This document shows positions 43,629 to 53,425 of a stretch of 64,000 bases of DNA, piece after piece (positions within the stretch are counted from its first letter, which is position 1; each line of letters opens with the position of its first letter). The position numbers were made by a program, and so were the translations under genes. This stretch comes from Alphaproteobacteria bacterium. Lineage in GTDB: Bacteria; Pseudomonadota; Alphaproteobacteria; Caulobacterales; Maricaulaceae. The notes beneath the pieces were generated by a model. It saw only the letters and a list, made by a program, of their open reading frames with translations. It made no database searches and was not told where the DNA came from. The stretch lies in the NCBI GenBank assembly GCA_024742735.1, contig JANSXV010000008.1, positions 16,222-80,221 of the forward strand. The letters run 5' to 3'.

Positions 43629-43633
43629 GTGTC

Positions 43634-43709
43634 TGGTGAGCCGGCAGGGGTTCGAACCCTGGACCTACTGATTAAAAGTCAGTTGCTCTACCAACTGAGC
43701 TACCGGCTC
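43634..43709 (-). tRNA. tRNA-Lys (anticodon TTT)
   Basis: 76-base cloverleaf with CCA encoded. The acceptor GAGCCGG pairs with CCGGCTC, discriminator A. The anticodon loop CTTTTAA inside ACTGA/TCAGT gives TTT for AAA/AAG. Its 3' end faces the integrase gene. Confidence 0.97.
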
Positions 43710-43862
43710 GCCCGGACACGGCGGTGACCGCCTGCGTCGAGAGGCGCGGAACCTAGTGTCAGGTGCGCCCCCGGTCAAGGCGCTGCAGCCCTGCATGCAG
43801 GCGCTTTTGCAGCGTTCGAATTTCAGCTGACGAAACGGGCGCTGGACGCTAGCGTCCAATTC

Positions 43863-44447
43863 ATGACCCGGACGCGATTCACCCTGGCCGCGCTCGTCGC
43901 GGCGCCCGTCCTGACGGCCTGCGCGAGCGGCTCTCTGGGCGATGTGTTTTCCCAAGGCACCGCCGAAGACGCCATCGGCCTGCCGCGCGCTGAGCCTGGC
44001 GCGGTCGTGATTGATGACGGCGACACCACAGTGGCGACTCCCTATGGCGGCGCCGGAGAGGACCTGACCTGTGGCGCGGCGGCCCGCGATATCGCCCGCC
44101 TCACCGCCGTGCTCGGCCCGGACGCCCAGCCTCCGCGTGAAGAGCCGGCCGCGGACGCGGATGACGACGATGTGACCGAATTCGCCAGCGATATCGTTGA
44201 AGGCGCTCCCGACGCCGCCGGTGACGCGGCGCGCTCGGCCATCGTCGGACTGAACCCGGCTCGCCCCATCGTGCGTTTCCTGGGCCAGGCCAGCGAGATC
44301 GAAGCCGCGGCACAGCGCGAACGCGAGCTCGCCCTGAAGCGCCGGGCGTGGCTGCGCGGGGCGTTCGATGCGCTGGAGTGCGACCACGCCGTGCTGACCG
44401 GAGCGCTGGGCGCCTACAACCTGCTGGCCGAGCCTGAAGCGGGCTAG
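43863..44447 (+). CDS. Hypothetical lipoprotein
   Basis: 194 residues. The signal peptide ends in a lipobox LTAC (Cys20), so the mature protein is lipid-anchored. The middle is acidic and low in structure ([15 protein letters not shown]), and the last 60 residues are helical with two cysteines overall in the mature chain. I recognise no family. It converges with tgt and shares a CTAG double stop. Confidence 0.7.
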   Translation: MTRTRFTLAALVAAPVLTACASGSLGDVFSQGTAEDAIGLPRAEPGAVVIDDGDTTVATPYGGAGEDLTCGAAARDIARLTAVLGPDAQPPREEPAADADDDDVTEFASDIVEGAPDAAGDAARSAIVGLNPARPIVRFLGQASEIEAAAQRERELALKRRAWLRGAFDALECDHAVLTGALGAYNLLAEPEAG

Positions 44448-45577
44448 TTTCCGTCCGGGGCCGCGCCGCTGGCCCAGCGGTCATTGAAATCCTTGCGGAA
44501 CGCGTCGAAGCGGCCTTCGGTGATGGCGATGCGCATGCGCGCCATAAGGTCCTCATAATAGGCCACGTTGTGCCAGGACAGCAGCATGGCGGCGAGATAT
44601 TCGCCAGCCCGCACCAGATGGTGAATGTAGGCGCGCGAGTAGTCCCGGCTCGCCGGACAATCGAGATCGGGATTGAGCGGCGCGGTATCCTCGGCGAAGC
44701 GGGCGTTCTTCAGATTGAACGGGCCATAGTCCGACCAGGCCTGGCCGTGGCGGCCGGAACGCGTCGGCATGACGCAATCGAACATGTCGACGCCGCGCGC
44801 TACCGACTCCACTAGATCGATGGGCTTGCCCACGCCCATGAGATATCGCGGGCGCTCTGAGGGTAGATGGGGCGTGGTGACGTCGAGGACCTGGCACATG
44901 GTCTCGAACCCCTCCCCGACCGCCAGACCGCCGATGGCGTAGCCATCATAACCTTCTGCGATGAGGGCCTGCGCGCTTTCCCGGCGCAGGTCCTCGTAGA
45001 CCGAGCCCTGGACGATCGCGAACAGGTTCTGGCCCGAGCGCTCGCCGAAGGCGGCCTTGGACCTCGCGCCCCAGCGCACCGAGAGCTGCATGGAGCTGGC
45101 CGCCTCGTCGCGGGTGCACGGGAAGTTGGTGCATTCATCCAGCTGCATGGAAATGTCCGCGCCCAGCAGGTCCGCCTGGATCTCGATGGAACGTTCCGGG
45201 GTGAGCATGTGGCGCGACCCGTCCAGATGGCTTTTGAACGCCACACCTTCCTCGCTCATTTCGCGAAGGGACGACAGCGACCAGACCTGGAAACCGCCTG
45301 AGTCCGTCAAGATCGGGCCGTCCCAGCCCATGAAACGATGGAGCCCGCCCAGAGTCTTCACCCGCTCCGCGCCGGGGCGCAGCATGAGGTGGTAGGTGTT
45401 GCCCAGGATGATGTCGGCGCCAGCCGCCCTCACCTGATCGGTATAGAGCGCCTTCACCGTGGCCGCTGTGCCCACCGGCATGAAGGCGGGCGTGCGGATC
45501 TCGCCGCGCGCAGTTTTCAACACGCCGGTGCGCGCTGACCCGTCGACGGCGGCGATCTCAAAGGGGAAACTGGTCAT
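44444..45577 (-). CDS. tgt: Queuine tRNA-ribosyltransferase, variant zinc site
   Basis: 377 residues. Swaps guanine 34 of GUN-anticodon tRNAs for preQ1. The TIM-barrel signature [11 protein letters not shown] carries the active-site Asp, and QLDECTNFP and GGLAVGEG are conserved. The usual zinc site CxCxxC plus His is altered: the aligned segment reads [13 protein letters not shown], keeping one of three cysteines, while His in SWHN is retained. The start is the ATG at 45577; the reading frame extends 24 codons upstream without family sequence. queA lies 2 kb away, so the two queuosine genes flank an unrelated carboxylase gene. Confidence 0.94.
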   Translation of the reverse strand: MTSFPFEIAAVDGSARTGVLKTARGEIRTPAFMPVGTAATVKALYTDQVRAAGADIILGNTYHLMLRPGAERVKTLGGLHRFMGWDGPILTDSGGFQVWSLSSLREMSEEGVAFKSHLDGSRHMLTPERSIEIQADLLGADISMQLDECTNFPCTRDEAASSMQLSVRWGARSKAAFGERSGQNLFAIVQGSVYEDLRRESAQALIAEGYDGYAIGGLAVGEGFETMCQVLDVTTPHLPSERPRYLMGVGKPIDLVESVARGVDMFDCVMPTRSGRHGQAWSDYGPFNLKNARFAEDTAPLNPDLDCPASRDYSRAYIHHLVRAGEYLAAMLLSWHNVAYYEDLMARMRIAITEGRFDAFRKDFNDRWASGAAPDGN

Positions 45578-45614
45578 CGAGCCTTCAGGCGTGCAGCGGC
45601 GGACGGACGAACGA

Positions 45615-47162
45615 ATGAGCTGGAAAGACGAAATCGAGCACTTGCGCAAGCGTCAGGCGCTGGCCAGGGGCATGGGCGGGCCGGAAAAGCTGAAGCGCCA
45701 GAAGGACGCCGGCCGGCTGAACGTGCGCGAACGCATTGATCTTCTGCTGGATCCGGGAAGCTTCACGGAGGTGGGCTCCATCACCGGAACACCGCAGCAT
45801 GACGAGGCTGGCGCACTGACCGGTTTCATGCCGGCCAACTGCATTTTCGGGCGCGGCTCGATCCGGGGCCGCCGGGTCGCGGTGGTCGCTGATGATTTCA
45901 CGGTGCGCGGGGGCGCGGCGGATGCGGCGATCATCGAAAAGCAGATCGAGGCCGAGAAGATGGCCGGCGAGCTGGGACTGCCGCTCATCCGCCTGATCGA
46001 GGGGACGGGCGGCGGCGGGTCTGTCAAATCCATCCTCGACATGGGCGCGAGCTATGTGCCGTTCAATCCGGGCTGGGACCAGGTGGTCGCCAATCTGGAG
46101 CGGGTGCCCGTGGTGTCTCTGGCGCTTGGTCCCGTGGCGGGACTGGGCGCGGCCCGGGCCGTGTCGAGCCATTATTGCGTCATGGTGAAAGGCCTGTCCC
46201 AGATGTTCATCGCCGGACCGCCCGTGGTGGCCGGGATCGGCGAAGAGGTCACCAAGGAGGAGCTCGGCGGGGCGGACCTGCAGCTCGCCGCCGGCGCGGC
46301 CGACGACGCCTATAACAGCGAAGCCGACGCCATGGAGGCGGCGCGCTGGTTCCTGTCCTACCTGCCTGACCGCGCCGGCGAAGCGGCAGACCGCGGTCCG
46401 GTCACCGACGACCCCGGGCGCACGGACGCGTCGCTCCGCGACATCGTGCCGAGAGACAAGCGCTATGGCTATGACATGCGCGCCATCCTCGCCTCCACGC
46501 TCGACAAAGGGTCGCTGTTTGAAATGGGCCGGGCCTTCGGCGCGTCGGTGATCACCGCGCTCGCCCGAATCGACGGCTGGCCGGTGGCGGTGCTGGCGAG
46601 CAATCCGAACGTCTATGGCGGTGGCTGGACCGCGGAAGCCGCCCAGAAGATCACACGCTTCGTCGATCTGGCCGAGACCTTCAGGCTTCCGGTGGTTCAC
46701 TTCGTGGACGTGCCCGGCTTCGTGATCGGGACGCGAGCCGAGCGCGCCGGCACCATCCGCCATGGCGCCAGGGCGCTCAGCGCGATCTATCAGGCCAGCG
46801 TGCCCTGGTGCACGATCCTCGTGCGCAAGGCGTTCGGCGTGGCGGGCGCAGCGATGATGGACCATACCCGCTTCCGCTATCGCTACGCCTGGCCCAGCGG
46901 GGACTGGGGCTCGCTGCCGCTGGAAGGCGGGGTGGAGGCCGCGTTCAAGGCCGCTCTGGCGCAGAGCGATGATCCCGAAGCGATGAAGGCCGAGCTGTCA
47001 AAAGCCATGCGCGATCTGGCCTCACCCTTCAAGACCGCCGAGCGCTACTGGATCGAGGAGCTGATCGATCCGGCCGACACCAGGCCTTTACTGAGCGAGT
47101 TTGCGAACCTGACGGCCAAGCTGCGGACGGACCAGCCGCCCCAGACCCGGTACCGGCCTTGA
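45615..47162 (+). CDS. Acyl-CoA carboxylase carboxyltransferase (beta) subunit
   Basis: 515 residues of the crotonase-like carboxyltransferase family (propionyl-, methylcrotonyl- or geranyl-CoA carboxylase beta). The N-terminus [20 protein letters not shown] is typical. Oxyanion-hole segments are [13 protein letters not shown] and, in the second half, [13 protein letters not shown] and [11 protein letters not shown]. It transfers carboxyl from carboxybiotin to an acyl-CoA. The biotin carboxylase partner is not adjacent, so the acyl substrate is open. The start ATG lies 38 bases from the divergent tgt start. Confidence 0.88.
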   Translation: MSWKDEIEHLRKRQALARGMGGPEKLKRQKDAGRLNVRERIDLLLDPGSFTEVGSITGTPQHDEAGALTGFMPANCIFGRGSIRGRRVAVVADDFTVRGGAADAAIIEKQIEAEKMAGELGLPLIRLIEGTGGGGSVKSILDMGASYVPFNPGWDQVVANLERVPVVSLALGPVAGLGAARAVSSHYCVMVKGLSQMFIAGPPVVAGIGEEVTKEELGGADLQLAAGAADDAYNSEADAMEAARWFLSYLPDRAGEAADRGPVTDDPGRTDASLRDIVPRDKRYGYDMRAILASTLDKGSLFEMGRAFGASVITALARIDGWPVAVLASNPNVYGGGWTAEAAQKITRFVDLAETFRLPVVHFVDVPGFVIGTRAERAGTIRHGARALSAIYQASVPWCTILVRKAFGVAGAAMMDHTRFRYRYAWPSGDWGSLPLEGGVEAAFKAALAQSDDPEAMKAELSKAMRDLASPFKTAERYWIEELIDPADTRPLLSEFANLTAKLRTDQPPQTRYRP

Positions 47163-47278
47163 CCCTCTCATTGATTCCCTGGCTCTGCGCTTCGTTTGGC
47201 AGGGCGCTCAGTGAGGCTTCGCCTGATCCAGCCAGCCCTACCGGCCGTAGACTCCCATGAACCCCAAGGGAGGACACG

Positions 47279-47446
47279 ATGAACAAGGACGATCTGGAAT
47301 ATCTGCGCGACGTGCTCGTCAACGACCACCAGGCCCTCACTGAAGAGCCGGTCGGCGCTGAGGAAATCGACGCCGCCTGCGCCACCTTCACCCTCCAGGC
47401 CGAGGTGGAAACGCTGGCCGCCCGCGAAGCCGCTTCCAGCCTCTAG
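47279..47446 (+). CDS. Small acidic protein of unknown function
   Basis: 55 residues, acidic and probably two helices: [20 protein letters not shown] and [21 protein letters not shown] strong ribosome site (GGGAGGA) precedes the ATG. It shares its TAG with the convergent queA through one CTAG. Codon use looks like its neighbours, and the ribosome site plus the precise stop overlap argue for a real gene. No family recognised. Confidence 0.6.
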   Translation: MNKDDLEYLRDVLVNDHQALTEEPVGAEEIDAACATFTLQAEVETLAAREAASSL

Positions 47447-48507
47447 TCCTTGCGCCAGAGAAGGCTGGAATCTCCGTAGGAAAAGAAGCGGTAGCGCTCA
47501 CGAATCGCGTGGGCGTAGGCCGCGTGCATGTCCTCGAAACCGGCGAGCGCGCAGACCAGCATGAACAGGGTCGATTTGGGCAGGTGAAAGTTCGTCATCA
47601 GCGCGTCGACGGTTCTGAACCGGTAGCCCGGCGTGATGAAGATGTCGGTCTCGCGCGCCTCGGCCCTGATCATCCCGTCCGGCTCGGCGGCGCTCTCCAG
47701 CGTGCGCAGAGAGGTCGTGCCGACGGCGATGATGCGCCCGCCCGCCTGGCGGGCCGCGTTGATCTGATCGGCGGTGTCCTGACTGACCTGATACCACTCG
47801 GCGTGCATCCGGTGTTCGGAGACATTGTCCGTCTTTACCGGAAGGAATGTGCCCGCGCCCACGTGCAGCGTCACCCAGGCCCGATTGACCCCGCGCGCAT
47901 CAAGCGCCTCGAACAGGCGGTCGGTGAAGTGGAGGCCCGCCGTGGGCGCCGCGACCGAGCCGGTCTTGCGCGGATCGGCATAGACCGTCTGATAATCTTC
48001 AAGATCGGCGGCGTCCGCAGCCCGCTTTGACGCGATATAGGGCGGCAGCGGCGGCGCGCCGGCCGCCACGATCGCCTTGTCCAGCTCAGGACCGGAGCGG
48101 TCGAAGGTCAGGGCGATTTCACCGCCCTCGCCTTTCTCAGTGACCTCAGCCGTCAGACCGCCGGCGAACCGGACCTGATCGCCTTCCTTCAGCCGCTTGG
48201 CCGGACGGGCGAAGGCGCGCCAGTCCGCTTCTCCGTCGCGCTTGTGCAGGTTGATCTCCAGCTCCACATCGCCGCCGCCGCCATGGGTGCGGGCCGGGCG
48301 CACGCCGGTCAGGGCGGCCGGGATCACGCGCGTGTCGTTGAACACCATGAGATCGCCGGGCTTTAGGAGACCGGGCAGATCGAGCACGCCGCGATCCTCC
48401 AGACCGGCGGCGTTCACATGCAGCAGGCGCGCTGAATCCCGCGGGCGCGCCGGACGCAGGGCGATCCGGTCTTCGGGAAGGTCGAAGTCAAAGTCAGAGA
48501 GCTTCAT
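47443..48507 (-). CDS. queA: tRNA preQ1-34 S-adenosylmethionine ribosyltransferase-isomerase
   Basis: 354 residues. Transfers the ribose part of SAM to preQ1 in tRNA to give epoxyqueuosine, the step after Tgt. Diagnostic segments: [15 protein letters not shown] at the N-terminus, [50 protein letters not shown] and the C-terminal FSYGDSSLL. Length and motifs are complete. Confidence 0.96.
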   Translation of the reverse strand: MKLSDFDFDLPEDRIALRPARPRDSARLLHVNAAGLEDRGVLDLPGLLKPGDLMVFNDTRVIPAALTGVRPARTHGGGGDVELEINLHKRDGEADWRAFARPAKRLKEGDQVRFAGGLTAEVTEKGEGGEIALTFDRSGPELDKAIVAAGAPPLPPYIASKRAADAADLEDYQTVYADPRKTGSVAAPTAGLHFTDRLFEALDARGVNRAWVTLHVGAGTFLPVKTDNVSEHRMHAEWYQVSQDTADQINAARQAGGRIIAVGTTSLRTLESAAEPDGMIRAEARETDIFITPGYRFRTVDALMTNFHLPKSTLFMLVCALAGFEDMHAAYAHAIRERYRFFSYGDSSLLWRKD

Positions 48508-48564
48508 GGCGGCGGGAGATAGCCGCCCCTCAAGGGGCTTGCAATCCAGTGGACCGGGCGAGCG

Positions 48565-51330
48565 CTAGAATAACGCCAGCGTCGATCCACCGCCGCCGCT
48601 GGCGTAGAGGCGGTCCAGCCCCGCGGAATAGTTCGCGATCTGGGCCTGCAGATAGGCGGGAACCGTGCCGCCGCGCCTGCCGGCCTGAGGACCGCTCAAG
48701 AGGTTCTTCAGAGCCGGGTCCATGGTCAGATCGCGCCAGGCGCGCTGGATCATGGATTGCGCCTTGGTCAGCGCTTCGCTGGCCGCCAGCGCGGAATCAA
48801 GATCGCCGATGCGCAGGCGTGCCGGCAGCTCCAGCGCGAAAATGCTGGGCGCGGCGGCATCGGTTTCATCGGTCTTGTCGAGCAGGGACGCCTTGCCGGT
48901 CACGGCGCCTTCCACCAGCCCCAGACCGCTCAATGCATCCTGGCCTTCCGAGCCGCGGGAGAAGGTGACCGTGACGCCTTCCTTGGGCTTGACGCGCAGC
49001 ATGTCGCCGTTTGCCGAGCGGCGTACATCCGCAGTTCCATCCAGAACCAGAACGGCGTTCAGCTTGAACGTCAGCGAGCGCATCGTCTCGTCGGCGTCGA
49101 TGGTGATCTTGCGCTTCCGGCCGCCATCGACCGAGATGTAGAAGTGGTCGCCCTCGCGCACCGAGGAGCGCGCCGTAATCACGCGGCTGTCGGCGTAGCG
49201 CACCTCACCGGAGGGCAGTCCGAACCGGTCCAGGACGCTGTCGCCCGCCGGATCGACCACGATGCTCGACGCTTCAGAAATCCCGCCGCGGCCCGAGACC
49301 TGCTGCACCCATTCGCGCGCCCCCGTCGCGCCGTCGAATCCGGCGGCGAAGGCGTTGCGGTCGCCCAGCTGCGTCGCGCCCGGCAGCGCGCCGGACGTTT
49401 TGCCTGCGATGTAGACCTTGCCGTCAGCCACGCTGATGGAGCTGGCGGAATTGTCCTCGGCGCCGCCCAGGAAGGTGGCGTAATCGACCGCAACGGCGGT
49501 TCCCGCGCCATTTTCGCTGATCCGGACCAGCACCGCGTCCCGCCCGCCCTGGTTGGCGTCAATGATCGAGCCCGGCGCAAAGCCTGCGCCGGCGGCTCCG
49601 GACAGATAGATGGCCCCGCTGGCGTCGACGGCGACCCCGCCGATGCGCCCGCCGTCCAGGTCGCCCAGATCCAGCGTCCAGGCAGGTGCGCCGGTTCCGT
49701 CGTCGCCGGCGGCGTACTTCGTCAGGACGGCGCGCCCGTCGACTTCGCTGGCGACGATCAGCCCGCCATCGGCGGCCATGGCGGCGGACTTGGCCCGTTC
49801 CGTCCCGGCGCCGGCTTCAGCAGCTCGGGTGTAAAGGGTCGCGCCGTCCTCTGCGAAGGCCCGGATATAGCCGTCGGTTCCGCCCTGACTGGGCACGCCG
49901 CCAAGGGCTGAATTGGTCTCGCCGGCGACATAGATCGTGCCGTCCGCGCCGACCGTGACCGCGTTGATCCTGTCACCGGCCGTCGCGCCGTAGCGCCTGG
50001 CCCATTGCTCCACGCCATCGGCGCTGAACTTGGCCACGAGAGAGTCCGTCCCGCCGATCTGAGTCGTGCCGCCAAAGGCGCCGGACACGGATCCTGCCAG
50101 AACCACATCGCCCGTGGAGTCCACGGCCAACGACGCGCCGCTCGCCTCCCCTGCAGCGCCCAGCGTGCGGGTCCAGACGCGCTTGCCGGTGCTATCATAG
50201 CGCATCAGGACGAGGTCGCGCTCACCCTTGATCGCCTGGCCGTCAATGGTCGCGGTGGTCTCTCCAAGGACGTAGATTGCGCCGTCGGCGCTGCGGGCTG
50301 TGGCACGCACCTCGAAAGGATTGGCGGTCGAGGACGTGGTGGTCTCACCGTCCGCGTTCGTCGACGAGGTGACGGTCGGATCCGCTTCGAGGCGCTGAGC
50401 GAACTCAGCCGAGCCGCCGGACGCCAGGTCGACATATTTCACGAGCTGGCCGCTGACCGTGTCGCCTGTTCCCGACAGGCCGGCGGTCCAGACCGCAGGC
50501 GCGCCGCCGGTCGCAGCGAAGCTCAATTGCTCGGTCAGGATGCCGTTGATCTTGAGGCCCCAGTTTTCACCCTGGATCACGCCGTTCTCGTCGGGCTCGC
50601 CGATCCGGGCGCGCTCGATGCGGCTGATCATTCCTGCACTCTCAAGCTGGGTGTTGATGTGCGCGGTGACGTTATCCAGCGTGCGCGGCGTTGCGCCCAT
50701 ATTGGCCAGATCGATGGCTATGCCAGTGTCGACCCCGTTCTTGCGCACGGTGATCGTGAACGCCGCGGCGCCCAGGAAATTGTCGACCTCGGCGTCGAAC
50801 GCGCCGGTATGAACCACGCCGCCGAGATATTCCGAACGGCCCCGCGAGATGGCGAGCGTGCTTTCCGCCTTGGACAGCTCCTCGCCCTTTAGAACGGTCA
50901 CCCCTTCCAGCGACATGTCTTCAAAGAAGGTGTCGAGCTGAGCCAGGCCCTCATCGAAGCGCCGGGCCCAGAACGCCCGGTCGGTGTCGCTGGCGGTCTT
51001 CTCGGACGCCGCAGCGGACAGCGATTGAAGCCGGCGCAGGCCCTGGTGGAGGGCGAAAAGCTGCTTCTCGTCCTGGCTCACATCAAGGCTTGAGAAATTG
51101 GTCAGGCTGGAATCGAAGAACTGCCCCGTCGCCAGCGCCGAGCGGCGCAGCGTCTCAAGCGCGGTGATCTCACCGCGCGGATCCCAGGGCGGCAGGACAT
51201 CGCTGGACCGGCTCTGCCCCTGGGCGCTGCTGGTCTGGGCGGAGGCCGTGCGGGCGCCGCTGCTCAGAGCCAGGCTCTGCGCCGCCTGCGCGCCATACCA
51301 GGCGCCAAGCAATCCCGCCGAAAAAACCAT
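48565..51330 (-). CDS. Flagellin-like protein with internal beta-propeller repeats (FlaEY-like)
   Basis: 921 residues. Residues about 45-240 look like the helical N-terminal part of flagellins or hook-associated proteins. The middle (about 330-710) is a run of SBBP-type beta-propeller repeats with motifs such as DGTIYVAGET and TGDVVLAGSVSGAFGG. The last 200 residues again look flagellin- or hook-protein-like, with long helices. There is no signal peptide, as expected for a flagellar export substrate. In Caulobacter a large regulator named FlaEY is encoded beside flagellin-modification genes; the adjacency with pseB here suggests an equivalent, but I cannot confirm orthology. A weak sigma-54-like site lies just upstream. 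Confidence 0.7.
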   Translation of the reverse strand: MVFSAGLLGAWYGAQAAQSLALSSGARTASAQTSSAQGQSRSSDVLPPWDPRGEITALETLRRSALATGQFFDSSLTNFSSLDVSQDEKQLFALHQGLRRLQSLSAAASEKTASDTDRAFWARRFDEGLAQLDTFFEDMSLEGVTVLKGEELSKAESTLAISRGRSEYLGGVVHTGAFDAEVDNFLGAAAFTITVRKNGVDTGIAIDLANMGATPRTLDNVTAHINTQLESAGMISRIERARIGEPDENGVIQGENWGLKINGILTEQLSFAATGGAPAVWTAGLSGTGDTVSGQLVKYVDLASGGSAEFAQRLEADPTVTSSTNADGETTTSSTANPFEVRATARSADGAIYVLGETTATIDGQAIKGERDLVLMRYDSTGKRVWTRTLGAAGEASGASLAVDSTGDVVLAGSVSGAFGGTTQIGGTDSLVAKFSADGVEQWARRYGATAGDRINAVTVGADGTIYVAGETNSALGGVPSQGGTDGYIRAFAEDGATLYTRAAEAGAGTERAKSAAMAADGGLIVASEVDGRAVLTKYAAGDDGTGAPAWTLDLGDLDGGRIGGVAVDASGAIYLSGAAGAGFAPGSIIDANQGGRDAVLVRISENGAGTAVAVDYATFLGGAEDNSASSISVADGKVYIAGKTSGALPGATQLGDRNAFAAGFDGATGAREWVQQVSGRGGISEASSIVVDPAGDSVLDRFGLPSGEVRYADSRVITARSSVREGDHFYISVDGGRKRKITIDADETMRSLTFKLNAVLVLDGTADVRRSANGDMLRVKPKEGVTVTFSRGSEGQDALSGLGLVEGAVTGKASLLDKTDETDAAAPSIFALELPARLRIGDLDSALAASEALTKAQSMIQRAWRDLTMDPALKNLLSGPQAGRRGGTVPAYLQAQIANYSAGLDRLYASGGGGSTLALF

Positions 51331-51362
51331 TGCGAAGCAAGGCCCTCAATCAACCGAACGGC

Positions 51363-51377
51363 GCACGCACTGCACCA
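51363..51377 (-). promoter_or_regulatory. Possible weak sigma-54 promoter
   Basis: TGGTGCAGTGCGTGC has GG and GC at the exact 10-base spacing of sigma-54 promoters and matches about 7 of 10 consensus positions (TGGCAC-N5-TTGC). It would start transcription about 20 bases before the 921-residue gene. Confidence 0.3.
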
Positions 51378-51469
51378 CCGGTCATGATCGCACCGAAGGC
51401 GCAAACAATTCGTTAGGACTATTGGTGAATCCCAAGGCCCCGCCAGGGACGGGCGCGCGTTTACATCGC

Positions 51470-51485
51470 CTAACACCGCGTTAAC
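51470..51485. promoter_or_regulatory. CtrA-like box between the FlaEY-like gene and pseB
   Basis: CTAA-CACCGCG-TTAAC, one mismatch from TTAA-N7-TTAAC, in the 284-base divergent region. It could serve either gene. Nothing else was recognised in that region apart from the weak sigma-54 site. Confidence 0.45.
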
Positions 51486-51614
51486 CGGTGGGGTGGGAAG
51501 CTCTGATGCAATCGAATCAGAATGCGGGAAACATGCGCCATGGCCGCCTCCTCCGCCTCAAAGTCTGACGGCATCGACTCGCTGTTCCTCGGGCGCGATT
51601 TTTCAGAGCCGCGG

Positions 51615-52616
51615 ATGAATCTCGACGGCAAGACGGTCCTGATCACCGGCGGCACCGGATCGTTCGGAACGCGCTTTGTGGAGACCGTGCTGGCCGAGTA
51701 CACGCCGCGCAAGATCATCATCTTCTCCCGCGATGAGCTGAAGCAGTACGAGATGGCCCAGCGCTTCAGCCCTGCCGAGCATCCCTGTCTTCGCTATTTC
51801 ATCGGCGATGTGCGCGACGAGGCCCGCCTGGACATGGCGATGCGCGATGTGGACGTGGTCGTCCACGCCGCCGCGCTGAAGCACGTGCCGATCGCGGAAT
51901 ACAATCCGTTCGAATGCATCAAGACCAATGTCATGGGCGCCCAGAACGTGGTCACCGCGGCCATCAAGCGCGGGGTCAAGCATGTCTGCGCCCTGTCCAC
52001 CGACAAGGCGGCGAGCCCGATCAATCTCTACGGCGCCTCGAAGCTGGCTTCGGACAAGATCTTCACCGCCGCCCAGGCCATGGGCGGGCGCAACGGACCG
52101 ACCTTCTCGGTCGTGCGCTACGGCAATGTGGTGGGGTCCCGCGGCTCGGTCGTACCCTTCTTCAAGAAGCTCCTGGCTGAAGGCGCGGACCATCTGCCCA
52201 TCACCGACGAGCGCATGACCCGGTTCTGGATCACGCTGCCCCAGGGTGTGAACTTCGTGCTGTCGGCCCTGGCCATGGCCAAGGGCGGGGAGATATTCGT
52301 TCCGAAAATCCCCTCCATGTCGACCGTCGACCTGGCGCGATCCATCGCGCCGGAACTGCCCCACAAGGTGATCGGCATCCGCCCCGGCGAGAAGCTTCAC
52401 GAGGTGATGGTGCCGGAAGATGATGCGCGCTCCACGGTGGAGCTGGAAGATCGCTATGTGATCCTCCCCGCGCATGAGCACCAGCTGGCTGAGGCGTGGA
52501 CGGCTGATGGCGCCTCGATGGTTCCAGAAGGCTTCGCCTACGCTTCAAACACCAATCCCGAGCGGCTTGACGCCCGCGCGCTGCAAGGCCTGCTGCAGGC
52601 CCGCCTGACCGCGTGA
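51615..52616 (+). CDS. pseB: UDP-N-acetylglucosamine 4,6-dehydratase (inverting)
   Basis: 333 residues from the conserved start MNLDGKTVLITGGTGSFG, whose TGGTGSFG binds NADP. It catalyses the first step of pseudaminic acid synthesis. The catalytic set is in STDKAASPINLYGASK (Asp-Lys and Tyr-x-x-x-Lys), as in PseB/FlmA. FSRDELKQYEMAQRF is diagnostic. Start codons up to 31 codons earlier are in frame (51522, 51540) and cannot be excluded, since the chosen ATG has a poor ribosome site. It overlaps the next gene by GTGA. In Caulobacter the equivalent gene, flmA, is needed for flagellin modification. Confidence 0.93.
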   Translation: MNLDGKTVLITGGTGSFGTRFVETVLAEYTPRKIIIFSRDELKQYEMAQRFSPAEHPCLRYFIGDVRDEARLDMAMRDVDVVVHAAALKHVPIAEYNPFECIKTNVMGAQNVVTAAIKRGVKHVCALSTDKAASPINLYGASKLASDKIFTAAQAMGGRNGPTFSVVRYGNVVGSRGSVVPFFKKLLAEGADHLPITDERMTRFWITLPQGVNFVLSALAMAKGGEIFVPKIPSMSTVDLARSIAPELPHKVIGIRPGEKLHEVMVPEDDARSTVELEDRYVILPAHEHQLAEAWTADGASMVPEGFAYASNTNPERLDARALQGLLQARLTA

Positions 52617-53425
52617 CCGCCGGCTTCGATCTGAACGCTTTCACCCGCGACGGTTTCAGCCGTTTCGGCGGCCCGGATGTCGCAGCGGCCAAGGCCCGCG
52701 CGGAAGCCTCCATGCTGGACGCCGCGCATATCATCGCCGTCCGGACGCTGGGCGCCGATGCACCGCGAAAGGCGGCGCTGGGCGACCAGCTCGCCGCCAT
52801 GCATGCAGCCGAGGCCGACAACGCCGCGACGCGCGCCTGTTACGAAGTCTTCCCCACCCTTCCCGAGGTGATCGCGCTGATCAACGCCGAGCCGTTTCTC
52901 AGCGCGGCCAGACAGGCCGGGTTGACCCGGCCGGTGGCGGGAACCAATCCGCTCGTGCGCCTGGACCGCCCGGGCGACACCCGCTTCTCCACCCCCTGGC
53001 ATCAGGACTACTGGTACTCGCTGCTCAGCGAGCGCGCCGTGGTGATCTGGATGGCCTTGGGCGAACTTGACGCCAGCATGGGACCGGTCGAATTGCTGGC
53101 GGGCAGCCACGCTGACGGCCTTGTCCCTTTCAAGCCCTATGAGGCCGGTCATGAGTGGTTTGAAACCGCCGAGCCGGTGCGCGAGGACGGGATCGTCGCC
53201 GGCCTTCACGGCCCTGATGAAGCGGTGATCTTCGACCAGCGCGTCCTGCATCGCAGCGGGTTCAACGCGTCTGACCGGGTCAGGGTGACGATCCAGCTTC
53301 GCTACAATGATCTTGACGCGCTGAGCGAGCTGACCTCGACCTTCACGCCGTCCCTGTCCCGGTTTGTGCTGGAGCGTCAGAAAGCCCTGCTGGAGCAGGC
53401 CGAAGAGGCCCGCCATGACGCTTGA
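52613..53425 (+). CDS. Phytanoyl-CoA dioxygenase-like Fe(II)/2-oxoglutarate enzyme
   Basis: 270 residues of the PhyH double-stranded beta-helix family. Iron ligands are His130 and Asp132 in WHQDYWY and His213 in VLHRSG; an Arg in RVTIQLRY can bind 2-oxoglutarate. The family hydroxylates small molecules. Located between pseB and a sugar methyltransferase, it may oxidise a sugar or an acyl group on it (inference). The GTG start overlaps the pseB stop. Confidence 0.8.
   Translation: MTAGFDLNAFTRDGFSRFGGPDVAAAKARAEASMLDAAHIIAVRTLGADAPRKAALGDQLAAMHAAEADNAATRACYEVFPTLPEVIALINAEPFLSAARQAGLTRPVAGTNPLVRLDRPGDTRFSTPWHQDYWYSLLSERAVVIWMALGELDASMGPVELLAGSHADGLVPFKPYEAGHEWFETAEPVREDGIVAGLHGPDEAVIFDQRVLHRSGFNASDRVRVTIQLRYNDLDALSELTSTFTPSLSRFVLERQKALLEQAEEARHDA

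Larger units (their letters stand above)
41495..43633 (+). mobile_element. Decayed prophage-like or integrative element at tRNA-Lys
   Basis: A run of four same-strand phage-type reading frames (Rad52 fragment, conserved phage protein, small ORF, tyrosine integrase) ending five bases before the 3' end of tRNA-Lys. An integrase gene against the 3' end of a tRNA is the usual arrangement at one end of an integrated element. The left edge is set where the chimeric ORF switches to Rad52-like sequence. I found no second copy of the tRNA 3' end at that edge, so the left end was probably lost by deletion. Confidence 0.6.
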
